Positions 1 to 7,749 of a stretch of 26,132 nucleotides of DNA are shown here, in pieces. The DNA is from Bacillota bacterium (GTDB taxonomy: Bacteria; Bacillota; Dethiobacteria; DTU022). A model generated the notes under the pieces. The model was not told the DNA's origin. It did no database searches and saw only the letters and a program-made list of their open reading frames with translations. A program made the translations under genes and the position numbers. The stretch covers positions 1-26,132 of the forward strand of contig JAAZPS010000113.1 of assembly GCA_012797095.1 (NCBI GenBank), written 5' to 3'. Each line of letters starts with the position of its first letter. Within the stretch, counting starts at the first letter, position 1.

Positions 1-33
1 ATAGAGAGATTAGCAGTCGCGACGACAGAGCTG

Positions 34-64
34 TGGGACAAGAAGGTACGTCCCTCCTGTCCCA
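34..64 (+). repeat. 31-bp palindromic intergenic repeat, copy 1 (element A)
   Basis: Arms TGGGACA (34-40) and TGTCCCA (58-64) flank a 17-nt core with AGGTACGTCCCT. The reverse complement of this element matches 11673-11703 at 30 of 31 positions. Such a conserved, imperfectly palindromic sequence in two intergenic regions suggests a small dispersed REP-like repeat. No transposase is visible nearby, so mobility is inference only. Confidence 0.8.
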
Positions 65-69
65 AAACT

Positions 70-106
70 CCCTCCCCCTTGAGGGGGGAGGGCCGGGGGG
101 GGGGGG
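70..106. repeat. C/G-rich hairpin followed by a 12-G homopolymer
   Basis: CCCTCCCCC (70-78) can pair with GGGGGAGGG (84-92) across a short loop. After CC at 93-94 comes an uninterrupted run of twelve G (95-106). There is no T tract, so it is not an intrinsic terminator. The run could form a G-quadruplex-like structure and is also a likely place for length error in sequencing. Confidence 0.55.
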
Positions 107-150
107 AACACCTCGGCGTCGGTCTGAAGTTACCCTGGTTTGACAGCGGA

Positions 151-180
151 GATCCTTCGGGCTTGCGCCCTCAGGATGAC
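151..180 (+). repeat. GATCCTTCG...GATGAC intergenic repeat, copy 1 (element B)
   Basis: An imperfect hairpin: CCTTCGGGC and GCCCTCAGG pair at 7 of 9 positions around a TTGC loop. It begins GATCCTTCG and ends GATGAC, as does the reverse complement of 11628-11654, though the cores differ. It lies 86 nt downstream of element A. The same A-then-B order is found at the second locus, read on the opposite strand. Confidence 0.6.
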
Positions 181-408
181 GGGGAGGCTGTGCTTTCGGG
201 ATGACGGGGTGGACCAGCCGTGGAGGTGGCGGGGTTGGCTGTCGGGGGAACAGACCTGCCGCAGACGGGGGGATGGGCTTCTGTGTGAGCCGGGAGCGAA
301 TGATCTGTCTTTGACCGGTTCTCTGTCTCGGGGTGAATCAGATAACAGGGCGTGCTCGCTCTGTTCGGCCGGCCTCCTTTATGGGAAAAAGAAACATTTA
401 AATTGTTC

Positions 409-437
409 TTGACAGTGGGGAAAAGCGGTGCTATTCT
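409..437 (+). promoter_or_regulatory. Sigma-A-type promoter of iscRSU
   Basis: A perfect -35 TTGACA (409-414) is separated by 17 nt from a -10 TATTCT (432-437). Transcription would begin near 444, leaving a leader of about 65 nt that contains the IscR-like operator before iscR. Confidence 0.8.
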
Positions 438-469
438 TTTAAAAAGATGGGGTTCATTTTTTAGAAATT

Positions 470-494
470 AATCCCGAGTAGATTAGTCGGATAT
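470..494 (+). promoter_or_regulatory. IscR type-1-like operator in the iscR leader
   Basis: A 25-bp imperfect palindrome built around CCCGAGTA...TTAGTCGG. Against the enterobacterial IscR type 1 consensus as I recall it (ATASYYGACTRWWWYAGTCRRSTAT), 20 of 25 positions agree. It sits downstream of the predicted transcription start and just upstream of the ribosome binding site (496-505). That position fits autorepression of iscRSU by [2Fe-2S]-loaded IscR. Binding is inferred, not shown. Confidence 0.7.
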
Positions 495-510
495 AGCAGG
501 AGGGATCTGG

Positions 511-960
511 ATGAAGCTGTCTGCCAGGGTGGAATACGGTGTCAGGGCGATGAGTGTTCTGGCGCTCCATGATCGTTCCGGTCCCCTCTCGCTGCGGGAG
601 ATCTCCCGCAGCGAAGATATTTCCTTTCAATTTCTCGAGCAGATCTTTCTTGATCTGCGACGGGCCGGTCTGGTCGGCAGCGTCCGGGGAGCCCGGGGAG
701 GCTACTATCTTGCCCGCCCGCCGGAGCAGATCAACGTCGGTGATATTGTCCGGGCGCTGGAGGGGCCGATCACGCCGGTGAATTGCCTTGCCGGCAGCGC
801 GGAGGAGAGGGAAAGCTGCTGTCACCGGAGCGAGGCTTGCCGGACCCGCCATGTCTGGGAAAAATTGAGGGATCGGATCAACGAAGTGCTGGACAGCGTC
901 TTTCTGGATGAATTGATCGGGCCGAAACCGGAACGGCTGGTTGAACAGGTCGGCAGTTAA
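511..960 (+). CDS. iscR: Rrf2/IscR-family Fe-S cluster transcriptional regulator
   Basis: A 149-residue Rrf2-family protein starting with the typical MKLSARVEYGVRAM. The winged helix-turn-helix occupies roughly residues 1-65, with LREISRSEDIS and the wing GSVRGARGGYYLARP. The cluster-binding loop carries Cys92, Cys103, Cys104 and Cys110. E. coli IscR uses Cys92, Cys98 and Cys104, so a [2Fe-2S] cluster is likely, but the exact ligands are uncertain because one spacing differs. The ATG at 511 follows AGGAGGG with good spacing. The gene is first in iscR-iscS-iscU, 17 nt ahead of iscS. A strong promoter and an IscR-like operator precede it, which suggests autoregulation by cellular Fe-S status. 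CymR-type regulators belong to the same family, but the cysteines and the isc neighbours favour IscR. Confidence 0.92.
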   Translation: MKLSARVEYGVRAMSVLALHDRSGPLSLREISRSEDISFQFLEQIFLDLRRAGLVGSVRGARGGYYLARPPEQINVGDIVRALEGPITPVNCLAGSAEERESCCHRSEACRTRHVWEKLRDRINEVLDSVFLDELIGPKPERLVEQVGS

Positions 961-977
961 CAAGGGGGTTACGATCC

Positions 978-2144
978 TTGCAGAAACAGCAGGTTTACCT
1001 GGATCACGGGGCCACATCACCGCTGCGTAAAGAAGCTCTGGAAGCGATGCTTCCCTTCCTTCAGGATAAATACGGGAACCCTTCGAGCCTGCATTCTCCG
1101 GGCCGGGAGGTCAGGAAAGCGGTAGAGCGGGCCCGCGAAGAGACGGCCCTGGCACTGGGTGCGGCGCCGGAGGAGATCTTTTTTACCTCCGGTGGAACGG
1201 AGGCCAACAATATTGCGATCAAGGGAGCGGCCCGGGCCCGCCGGGGCAAAGGGCACCTGATCACCTCCTCCATCGAGCATCATGCGGTTCTCGACGTTTG
1301 TCGGGAGCTTGCTGGGGAGGGCCATGAAGTGACCGTCGTACCGGTAGACCGCCACGGTCTTGTCGCTCTGGAGACGGTGGCGCAGGCGATCAGGCCGGAG
1401 ACATTCCTGATCACGATCATGATGGCAAACAACGAGGTCGGCACTGTTGAGCCGGTGGCCGAGATCGGGGCGCTGGCCCGGGAGAGGGGTATCCTCTTCC
1501 ATACCGACGCCGTTCAGGCGGTGGGGCAGCTGCCGGTAGATCTGCGTAAAATGAAGGTTGATCTTCTCTCCCTCTCTGCGCACAAGTTCAACGGCCCCAA
1601 AGGGGTGGGTGCGCTCTATCGGCGCCGCGGTACCCCGGTAGCGCCGCTCTACGGCGGCGGAGGGCAGGAGAGGCAGCTGCGGCCGGGCACCGAAAATGTG
1701 CCCGGGATCATCGGGCTGACTCGTGCTTTGACGCTGGCGGTGGCGGAACTTCCCGAAAAGAGCGAGCGGCTCAAGAAACTGCGTGACCGGCTGATCAAAG
1801 GGCTTCTGGAGCTGGGCGATGCCGTGCTCAACGGGCACCCCTCCGCTCGCCTGCCCGGCAATGTCAATGTCAGTTTCAACTATATCGAGGGTGAGGCGCT
1901 GCTGCTGGGGCTTGATCTGGAGGGGATCGCCGCTTCCAGTGGCTCTGCCTGCACTTCAGGCTCGCTTGAGCCGTCCCATGTTCTGACGGCGATGGGATTG
2001 GATCTTCAGCTGGCCCGCGGTTCTCTCCGCCTGACCCTGGGACGGGGAAACAGCGACAGCTGCGTGGATTATCTTTTAGCGGTGCTTGCCCCGCTTGTCG
2101 ATAGATTGCGGAAGATGTCAGCGCTGTACCCCGGGCAATACTAA
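978..2144 (+). CDS. iscS: Cysteine desulfurase, IscS/NifS type
   Basis: A 388-residue PLP-dependent cysteine desulfurase. It takes sulfur from L-cysteine as a persulfide and passes it to IscU and to tRNA thiolation enzymes. Visible landmarks are YLDHGATSPLR at the N-terminus, SGGTEANN (71-78), SSIEHHAV (97-104), the PLP lysine Lys203 in SAHKFNGPKG, and the catalytic Cys325 in SSGSACTSGS. The length is normal for the group I family. The start is TTG at 978, preceded by AAGGGGGT; no ATG near the N-terminus fits. The gene lies between iscR and iscU with 17-nt and 16-nt gaps and should be co-transcribed. In many Clostridia mnmA follows this gene pair; it does not here. Confidence 0.95.
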   Translation: MQKQQVYLDHGATSPLRKEALEAMLPFLQDKYGNPSSLHSPGREVRKAVERAREETALALGAAPEEIFFTSGGTEANNIAIKGAARARRGKGHLITSSIEHHAVLDVCRELAGEGHEVTVVPVDRHGLVALETVAQAIRPETFLITIMMANNEVGTVEPVAEIGALARERGILFHTDAVQAVGQLPVDLRKMKVDLLSLSAHKFNGPKGVGALYRRRGTPVAPLYGGGGQERQLRPGTENVPGIIGLTRALTLAVAELPEKSERLKKLRDRLIKGLLELGDAVLNGHPSARLPGNVNVSFNYIEGEALLLGLDLEGIAASSGSACTSGSLEPSHVLTAMGLDLQLARGSLRLTLGRGNSDSCVDYLLAVLAPLVDRLRKMSALYPGQY

Positions 2145-2160
2145 AAGGAGGCTCCTGCCA

Positions 2161-2541
2161 ATGTACAATGATAAGGTGATCGATCATTTTACCAATCCGC
2201 GCAACGTTGGGGAGATGCCGGAAGCCGATATCATCGGCGAAGCGGGAAGTTTCAAATGCGGTGATACCATGAAGATCTATCTCAAGATCGAACAGGAGAG
2301 GATCACCGATGTGAAATTTCAAACATTTGGCTGCGGCGCTGCTATTGCCAGCAGCAGCATGCTCACCGAGATGGTCAAGGGAAAAACTCTGAAAGAGGCC
2401 CAGCTGGTGACCAACGAGGATGTTGCCATCGAGCTGGGCGGGCTGCCCCCGTTGAAGATGCATTGCTCCAATCTGGCCGCCGATGCCCTACAGGATGCGA
2501 TCAACAAGTACAGGGGCAAGCGTAAGTCTGTTCGCGCCTGA
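2161..2541 (+). CDS. iscU: Fe-S cluster assembly scaffold, IscU/NifU N-terminal type
   Basis: A 126-residue scaffold on which [2Fe-2S] clusters are built from IscS-derived sulfur before transfer to apoproteins. The conserved ligand set is visible: Cys33 and Asp35 in FKCGDTM, Cys58 in FGCGAA, and Cys102 in MHCSNLA. There is no C-terminal NifU domain. The protein begins MYNDKVIDHFTNPRNVG, the usual IscU N-terminus. The ATG at 2161 follows AAAAGGAGGC; the frame is open further upstream inside iscS, but that extension has no family support. It is the last gene of the operon. No iscA, ferredoxin or hscBA follows; general DnaK/DnaJ are encoded 3.7 kb downstream. The LPPLKMHC segment around 96-102 is where HscA binds in Proteobacteria, but whether chaperones act on it here is unknown. 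Confidence 0.94.
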   Translation: MYNDKVIDHFTNPRNVGEMPEADIIGEAGSFKCGDTMKIYLKIEQERITDVKFQTFGCGAAIASSSMLTEMVKGKTLKEAQLVTNEDVAIELGGLPPLKMHCSNLAADALQDAINKYRGKRKSVRA

Positions 2542-2560
2542 GCACTCTCTTCCGGCTTAA

Positions 2561-2590
2561 CGCATAAATCCTCCTCCCCGGCATATAGAT
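2561..2590 (+). promoter_or_regulatory. Weak sigma-E-like promoter candidate for spoIIP
   Basis: CGCATAAA (2561-2568) and CATATAGA (2582-2589) loosely resemble the sporulation sigma-E -35 and -10 elements, separated by 13 nt. In B. subtilis spoIIP belongs to the sigma-E regulon. A start near 2597 would leave the TTG at 2623 as the first usable start codon. The match is poor and the spacing slightly short. Confidence 0.3.
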
Positions 2591-2622
2591 TAATGTTTCA
2601 AACCCCGGCGGAGGAGATATTT

Positions 2623-3783
2623 TTGTTAAAGAGGAATAGCACAGGGATAATCGGCCGGCGCAGGCTGGACAGGCGGAGGAAGAAGCCGGTTCGTTTTCGC
2701 CGGTTCGGCGGAGCGGTTCGGCGTCGCCTCGGACCGCGTTTTGCCGTCATTGCCGTTGCAGCGGCAGTTTTGCTGGTGGTGATCTTCTGCTCGGCGATGC
2801 TGCGCCGCCCCTCCGCCAGGCAGCCGGCGGTCCCGGAGGCAGCCCCGGCCGGAGATGCAGCCGGGGTCAACGAGGAGGGCTCTACCTGTTTCTACGAGCT
2901 GCTGCTGGGCTGCGAGATTCCCGGCCTGCAGCCGCCGGCGGCAGGGGGCTGCGCCCGGATCGGCGCGCTGTTCTGCACGGTGCTCTACACTCTTACAGGG
3001 ATCGATCCGGCCAGTCCCTTCACCGTGCTCAACCTGGAACTGGCCGCAGGAAGGGCCGTCTCCCTGCCGGCAGCGGCTCCCGCTCCGTCAGGGGGCCCGC
3101 AGAACGCTGCTTCGCCGCCGGATCCGGGGGAGGCAGCTTCCGAGCCCCAACCCTGGGGAGGCTCATTTGCTCCCTTTCCCCTGGACGGAGATGGTAAGCC
3201 GAAGATTCTGCTTTATCATACGCATGGCTCCGAAGCTTTCACTGCCGGCGTCTCCGAGCCGAAACCTATTCCGAATATCATCACTGCCGGGGAGGAGCTT
3301 GCCCGCATCCTGGAAGAGAACTACGGTCTGGCGGTGCTGCATCATCGCGAGATCTACGATCAACCCCGCCAGGAGGCCTACCGGAAGGCGCGCCCGTTTG
3401 TTGAACAGATCATTGCCGAGAATCCCTCCATCGATCTGGTCATCGATCTGCACCGCGACGGGGTAGCCCGTTCCAGAACCACCGCCGTGCTCGGGGATCG
3501 GGAGCTGGCCAGCATTCTTCTGGTTCACGGCTGCCGCAATCCGGAGGCAGCCCGGAACCTTGAGCTGGTCTTCTGCCTGGAGAACGAGCTGGAGGCGGTG
3601 CTGGCGCCCCTTTCCCGGGGGGTCATGCAGCAGGATCTTCTCTACAACCAGGATCTTCACCCCCACGCCATTCTGCTCGAGCTGGGCGGCCACGAAAACA
3701 GCATCGACGAAGCCCTGGGGTCACTGCCCTACCTGGCCGAAGCGATCGCCCGGACCTACCACCTCTTTTTTCTGCAGCGCTGA
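2623..3783 (+). CDS. spoIIP: Stage II sporulation protein P (peptidoglycan amidase/endopeptidase)
   Basis: SpoIIP cuts peptidoglycan with SpoIID and SpoIIM to drive engulfment of the forespore. The 386-residue product has a very basic N-terminus, one membrane span (VIAVAAAVLLVVIFC), an Ala/Pro-rich linker, and then the SpoIIP domain over roughly residues 190-385. Recognisable family features are ILLYHTHGSEAF (the metal-site region), VIDLHRDG, and LLELGGHENSIDEA near the end. I chose TTG 2623 because GGAGGAG lies 6 nt upstream. The ATG at 2593 gives ten more residues but has only a pyrimidine-rich upstream sequence. The following small gene resembles YqxA, the neighbour of spoIIP in Bacillus. 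The gpr gene normally found upstream is replaced by the isc operon. Start choice is moderately certain, identity highly so. Confidence 0.92.
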   Translation: MLKRNSTGIIGRRRLDRRRKKPVRFRRFGGAVRRRLGPRFAVIAVAAAVLLVVIFCSAMLRRPSARQPAVPEAAPAGDAAGVNEEGSTCFYELLLGCEIPGLQPPAAGGCARIGALFCTVLYTLTGIDPASPFTVLNLELAAGRAVSLPAAAPAPSGGPQNAASPPDPGEAASEPQPWGGSFAPFPLDGDGKPKILLYHTHGSEAFTAGVSEPKPIPNIITAGEELARILEENYGLAVLHHREIYDQPRQEAYRKARPFVEQIIAENPSIDLVIDLHRDGVARSRTTAVLGDRELASILLVHGCRNPEAARNLELVFCLENELEAVLAPLSRGVMQQDLLYNQDLHPHAILLELGGHENSIDEALGSLPYLAEAIARTYHLFFLQR

Positions 3784-3843
3784 ATACCCCGGCTCTTTCC
3801 GGTAAAGATTAACTAGCACCACACCCTTTGAGGGGGGATACCG

Positions 3844-4089
3844 GTGCGCGAACCTGCCGCCTGGCTGGGGCTGCTGCTCCTGGTGCTGGCGCTGCTCTAC
3901 GGCGGTTTGAATATCGCCGAAAGGGGTATCGCCGGGATGATGGCCTCGCCGTACCGGCACGAGGCTTTTTCTGTGTGCTGCGATTCCGGGAAGGGCCCGG
4001 GGATCACCCTTACTTTCGCCGGCTGGAGGGCGCATCTCTATCTCAAAGGGCTCCTTGATTCTGCTGACCGCCGGCAGGGAGGGCAGTGA
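3844..4089 (+). CDS. Small YqxA-like (DUF3679-like) membrane protein
   Basis: An 81-residue protein with one hydrophobic segment near the N-terminus (residues 6-21, WLGLLLLVLALLYGG), followed by LNIAERGIAGM and a short polar tail. The GTG start at 3844 follows TGAGGGGGGA. Position immediately after spoIIP and the shape, one span then a short soluble part with an IAERGI-like stretch, suggest YqxA/DUF3679, which occupies this place in Bacillus. The match is from gene order and memory of the family, not an alignment. Function is unknown; a sporulation-linked role is inferred only from the neighbour. The lepA and hemW genes that usually follow are missing here. Confidence 0.6.
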   Translation: MREPAAWLGLLLLVLALLYGGLNIAERGIAGMMASPYRHEAFSVCCDSGKGPGITLTFAGWRAHLYLKGLLDSADRRQGGQ

Positions 4090-4109
4090 TAATTTAGCCG
4101 GGCAAAACC

Positions 4110-4138
4110 TTGACAAAACTCCGGGCGGATGATATTTT
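4110..4138 (+). promoter_or_regulatory. Sigma-A-type promoter of the hrcA-dnaK operon
   Basis: TTGACA (4110-4115) and TATTTT (4133-4138) are separated by 17 nt. Transcription would begin near 4145, a few bases before the CIRCE element, so HrcA bound to CIRCE would block initiation or early elongation. Confidence 0.8.
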
Positions 4139-4150
4139 GTTTAAAGATGG

Positions 4151-4177
4151 TTAGCACTCGCCCCTTTAGAGTGCTAA
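4151..4177 (+). promoter_or_regulatory. CIRCE element (HrcA operator)
   Basis: A perfect match to the CIRCE consensus TTAGCACTC-N9-GAGTGCTAA, with both 9-bp arms exact. It lies between the promoter and hrcA, 20 nt before the GTG start, so the operon should be autorepressed by HrcA and induced by heat or protein misfolding. Confidence 0.97.
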
Positions 4178-4197
4178 AAAGACGGAGGAGATGTCCG

Positions 4198-5232
4198 GTG
4201 GAGCTCAGCGAAAGGAAAAAACGGATCTTGCATGCGGTAGTGGTCAGCCATATCCAGACCGCCGAGCCGGTCGGTTCACGGACCGTGGCCCGCTCTTACC
4301 GTATCGGGCTCAGTTCGGCAACAATTCGCAACGAGATGGCCGATCTTGAAGAGATGGCCTATCTGGAGCAGCCCCATACCTCCGCCGGGAGGATCCCCTC
4401 CCAGAAGGGCTACCGCTACTATGTCGATCACCTCATGGGCGATGGCCGGCTCACCGAAGAAGAGGAGCTCTCCATCTGCCGTTCCCTCAGCTTCGAGAAG
4501 ATGCGCGAGATCGAGCAGATTATCGCCAATGCGGTGAGGGTCCTCTCGTCGACAACGAATCAGACCTCCCTGATCATGGGACCGCAGTTCCAAAAGAGCA
4601 CTTTTCAGCAGATGCGGATCCTGCCCCTTGACGAAAAAAGAGGGCTGGTTGTGCTGATAACAGACAGCGGTTTTATCAAGAACAAGGTGATCGATCTGCA
4701 GCAGAGCCTTTCGCCGGCGGAGCTGCACCAGGTGGTCTCCTACCTGAATCAGAAGCTGTACGGCCTGAGCATCGATCAGGTGACCACTTCCCTGATCAAC
4801 GAGCTGAAGCGCGATCTTTTCCGGCGCCTCGAGATCCTGGAGCAGGCCTTTATCCTGCTGGAAGAGAGCCTGCGGGAGGAGCAGCAGGCCCGTGTATTTC
4901 TGGGCGGCACGAGCAATATTCTGAACCAGCCTGAATTCAAAAGTGTTGAAAAGATCCATCAGATGCTCTCGCTTTTCGAAAAGGAAGCGCTGCTGTTTGA
5001 AATTTTGGAGCAAAATATGGATGAAGACGGTATCGTCATCCGGATCGGAACGGAGAACGAGCACGAGGATATCCAGGAGTGCACCCTGATCACGGCCGCC
5101 TACAAGATAAATCGGCGCATTCTCGGTTCGGTGGGGGTTATCGGGCCGACAAGAATGGATTACCAGTGGGTGATCGCTGTTTTGCGCCGCCTCGTCGATC
5201 AGCTCAATGAAACGCTAAGTTCGGATCGATAA
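4198..5232 (+). CDS. hrcA: Heat-inducible transcription repressor HrcA
   Basis: A 344-residue HrcA, which represses the dnaK (and usually groESL) operons by binding CIRCE. The winged helix region contains RKKRILHAVVVSHIQTAEPVGSRTV-type sequence in residues 6-30 and SSATIRNEMADLEEMAYLEQPHTSAGRIPS around 39-68, strongly conserved in the family. The C-terminal GAF-like dimerisation region ends with GSVGVIGPTRMDY. GTG 4198 is the start because GGAGGAG (4184-4190) is 7 nt upstream and the protein then begins ELSERKKRIL. An ATG at 4129 in the same frame lies upstream of the expected transcription start, so it cannot be used from this promoter. It is the first gene of hrcA-grpE-dnaK-dnaJ-rsmE-mtaB. 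Confidence 0.96.
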   Translation: MELSERKKRILHAVVVSHIQTAEPVGSRTVARSYRIGLSSATIRNEMADLEEMAYLEQPHTSAGRIPSQKGYRYYVDHLMGDGRLTEEEELSICRSLSFEKMREIEQIIANAVRVLSSTTNQTSLIMGPQFQKSTFQQMRILPLDEKRGLVVLITDSGFIKNKVIDLQQSLSPAELHQVVSYLNQKLYGLSIDQVTTSLINELKRDLFRRLEILEQAFILLEESLREEQQARVFLGGTSNILNQPEFKSVEKIHQMLSLFEKEALLFEILEQNMDEDGIVIRIGTENEHEDIQECTLITAAYKINRRILGSVGVIGPTRMDYQWVIAVLRRLVDQLNETLSSDR

Positions 5233-5273
5233 AGGATCGATCTTCATCACACAATTGAACAGGGGTTGCCCGT

Positions 5274-5849
5274 ATGGATAAGGAGAAAAAAGAAAGATTG
5301 ATTACAGAGGAAAACGGGGCCGTCGGGGAGAGCGGTACCGGGCCCTGCAGCCCGGAGCCGCCAGGAGGCCCTGCCGCGGACAGACCGGCTCCGGCCGGTG
5401 AGGAAGATTGGCTTTGCCAGAGGGAAGAGCTGATCAGTCTGGTGCAGCGCAAACAGGCCGATCTGGATAACTTTCGCCGGATCAGCCGGAAGAAGGAAGA
5501 GGAAATTCGCAATTACGGGCTCTTCGATTTTTTGAAAAGGCTGCTTGCCGTGGTGGATAATCTGGACCTGGCTCTGGCCACGGCCCGGGAGGATGAAGCT
5601 GTTCCGGAGTCCCACCTTGAAGGGCTCGCCATGATCCGGAAGCAGCTGCTGCAGCTGCTTGAACAGGAGGGGGTTGAGCCGGTGGAGGCTCTGGGCGAGG
5701 TTTTTGATCCCCATTTTCACGAGGCGGTTCTGCAGATCCCCGGGGGGCGTGGAGAACCGGGCAGTGTGGTCGAGGAGATCCAGAAAGGGTATCTTTACAA
5801 AGAACGTGTTTTACGCCCTAGCAGGGTAGCGGTAAAACAACAAAAATAA
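5274..5849 (+). CDS. grpE: Nucleotide exchange factor GrpE
   Basis: A 191-residue GrpE, the ADP-release factor for DnaK. The first 45 residues are low-complexity and rich in Pro, Gly and Glu. A long helical segment follows (residues 47-80), with KQADLDNFRRISRKKEEE typical of the dimerising coiled coil. Then come the four-helix part (FLKRLLAVVDNLDLAL) and the C-terminal beta domain with the family signature FDPHFHEAV and EEIQKGYLYKERVLRPSRV. The ATG at 5274 has only a modest ribosome binding site (AGGGGTT). The gene sits 41 nt after hrcA and 25 nt before dnaK, the standard order. Confidence 0.95.
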   Translation: MDKEKKERLITEENGAVGESGTGPCSPEPPGGPAADRPAPAGEEDWLCQREELISLVQRKQADLDNFRRISRKKEEEIRNYGLFDFLKRLLAVVDNLDLALATAREDEAVPESHLEGLAMIRKQLLQLLEQEGVEPVEALGEVFDPHFHEAVLQIPGGRGEPGSVVEEIQKGYLYKERVLRPSRVAVKQQK

Positions 5850-5874
5850 GTGAGTTGCAAAGGAGGTTGCTGTG

Positions 5875-7734
5875 ATGGGTAAAGTAGTGGGCATTGATCT
5901 GGGGACGACCAATTCAGTGATCGCCGTGATGATGGGCAGCGAACCTGAAATCATACCGAACGCCGAAGGGAGCCGCCTGACCTCATCAGCGGTAGCTTTT
6001 ACCAAGGACGGCCAGCGGCTGGTGGGCCAGGTTGCCAAAAGACAGGCGATCACCAACCCCGATCGGACCATCCTCTCGATCAAACGGGAGATGGGCACGG
6101 GTTACCGGGCGGAGATCGATGGGAAGAAACTGCCCCCGCAGGAGATCGCTGCGATGATCCTGCAAAAACTGAAGAACGACGCCGAGGATTTTCTCGGCGA
6201 GAAGATCGCCCGGGCGGTGGTGACCGTCCCGGCTTATTTTAGCGACAGTCAGCGCCAGGCGACCAAGGACGCCGGCACGATTGCCGGGCTGGAGGTGCTG
6301 CGGATTATCAATGAACCGACCGCGGCGGCGCTGGCCTACGGTCTCGACAAAAAAGGAGAGCAGAAGATCCTGGTTTTCGATCTCGGCGGGGGCACCTTTG
6401 ATGTCTCCCTGCTCGAGCTCGGCGACAATGTGGTCGAGGTGCTGGCGACCAGCGGTAACAACCGACTCGGCGGAGACGATTTTGATGACCGGATCGTCGA
6501 CTATGTGGCCGGTGAATTCAAAAAGGATCAGGGGATCGACCTGCTCAAGGACCGGATGGCCCTGCAGCGGCTCAAGGAAGCAGCGGAAAAGGCCAAGGTC
6601 GAGCTATCCTCGGTCACCTCTACCGATATCAATCTGCCCTTTATCACTGCAACGGAGGCGGGACCGAAGCATCTCGAGATCAGCCTGACCCGGGCCCGTT
6701 TTGAAGAGCTGACCGGCGATCTGGTTGAGAAAACGATGGAGCCGACTCGCCAGGCGCTCTCCGATGCCGGCCTTGAACCGGAGCAGATCGATCATATCAT
6801 CCTGGTCGGTGGATCAACCCGGATACCAGCGGTGCAGGAAGCGATCCGCCGTCTTCTGGGCAAAGAGCCGCACAAGGGGGTCAATCCCGACGAGGTTGTT
6901 GCCCTCGGCGCCGCCTATCAGGCTGCGGTTCTGGCCGGCGAGGCCAAGGATATTTTGCTTCTCGATGTGACCCCGCTCTCCCTGGGGATCGAGACTCTCG
7001 GCGATGTTTATACCCGGATCATCGAGCGCAACACGACCATCCCGACGACCAAAAAACAGATCTTTTCCACCGCTGCGGACAATCAGACCAGCGTGGAGAT
7101 CCATGTGCTCCAGGGCGAGCGCTCCCGGGCTTCCGCTAACAAGACCCTGGGAAGGTTCATGCTTGACGGGATCCCGCCCTCGCCGCGCGGCCTCCCCCAG
7201 ATCGAGGTCAGTTTCGATCTCGATGCCAACGGGATCGTGAATGTTTCGGCGAAGGATCTGGCGACCAACAAGGAGCAGCATATCACGATCACCTCCTCGA
7301 GCGGTCTGGCAAAGGATCAGATCGATGAGATGATCCGTGATGCCGAAACCTATGCGGACGAAGATCGCAAATGGCAGGAGCTGGCCGAAGCGCGCAACAA
7401 GGCCGATGCCCTTGCCTACCAGGCCGAGAAGACGCTCAAGGAGCTGGGCGACAAGGTTGAGCCGGAAAAGGCGGAAGAAGCGCGTCAGGCGGCTGCTGCG
7501 CTGCAGGAGGCGGCCCGCGGCGATGATCTGGAAAAGATCAATCAGGCGACGGAAAAGGTGAATACCCATCTCCATGAACTGTCGGCCAAGCTGTACGAGC
7601 AGGCCCGCGCCAGCCAGGCCGGGGACGCTCCCGGCAGCGGGGGGCCGGCCGGGGAGGGCCCGGCGCCGGAGCAGGATGATAATGTTGTCGACGCTGATTT
7701 TGACATCAAAGATGACGAACGTTCCGGCGAATAG
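5875..7734 (+). CDS. dnaK: Chaperone protein DnaK (Hsp70)
   Basis: A 619-residue cytosolic Hsp70. The nucleotide-binding domain shows GIDLGTTNS near the N-terminus, VPAYFSDSQRQATKDAG, INEPTAAALAYG, VFDLGGGTFDVSLLEL and ILVGGSTRIPAVQ. The linker and substrate domain begin at DILLLDVTPLSLGIETLG. The lid is followed by a Gly/Pro/Ala-rich tail ending in DDNVVDADFDIKDD, the usual form of the DnaK C-terminus. I chose ATG 5875, 8 nt after GGAGG. A GTG directly before it (5872) would add one residue. It works with the adjacent GrpE and DnaJ and is under CIRCE control. Like other Gram-positive DnaKs it appears to lack a segment in the first lobe; this is judged by eye. Confidence 0.98.
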   Translation: MGKVVGIDLGTTNSVIAVMMGSEPEIIPNAEGSRLTSSAVAFTKDGQRLVGQVAKRQAITNPDRTILSIKREMGTGYRAEIDGKKLPPQEIAAMILQKLKNDAEDFLGEKIARAVVTVPAYFSDSQRQATKDAGTIAGLEVLRIINEPTAAALAYGLDKKGEQKILVFDLGGGTFDVSLLELGDNVVEVLATSGNNRLGGDDFDDRIVDYVAGEFKKDQGIDLLKDRMALQRLKEAAEKAKVELSSVTSTDINLPFITATEAGPKHLEISLTRARFEELTGDLVEKTMEPTRQALSDAGLEPEQIDHIILVGGSTRIPAVQEAIRRLLGKEPHKGVNPDEVVALGAAYQAAVLAGEAKDILLLDVTPLSLGIETLGDVYTRIIERNTTIPTTKKQIFSTAADNQTSVEIHVLQGERSRASANKTLGRFMLDGIPPSPRGLPQIEVSFDLDANGIVNVSAKDLATNKEQHITITSSSGLAKDQIDEMIRDAETYADEDRKWQELAEARNKADALAYQAEKTLKELGDKVEPEKAEEARQAAAALQEAARGDDLEKINQATEKVNTHLHELSAKLYEQARASQAGDAPGSGGPAGEGPAPEQDDNVVDADFDIKDDERSGE

Positions 7735-7749
7735 CCGGCTGGAGAATGA

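Larger units (their letters stand above)
1..408. other. Non-coding leader region with repeats, no supported gene
   Basis: No convincing gene lies in this stretch. It holds a 31-bp palindromic element, a C-rich/G-rich hairpin followed by twelve consecutive G, and a GATCCTTCG...GATGAC element. The 11-mer GGATGACGGGG occurs twice (175-185 and 199-209). A reading frame open from 140 to 412 starts inside the repeat, has no good ribosome binding site and gives an Arg/Cys/Gly-rich peptide of no recognisable family, so I treat it as spurious. The gene upstream of the window cannot be seen. Confidence 0.6.

Noticed and set aside
140..412. Open frame of 90 codons in the leader region
   Set aside because: It starts within a repeat, has no proper ribosome binding site, ends inside the iscR promoter and encodes an Arg/Gly/Cys-rich sequence with no family resemblance.
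4129..4197. N-terminal extension of HrcA from ATG 4129
   Set aside because: The ATG is upstream of the predicted transcription start, and the extension is read through the -10 region and CIRCE; GTG 4198 has the ribosome binding site.
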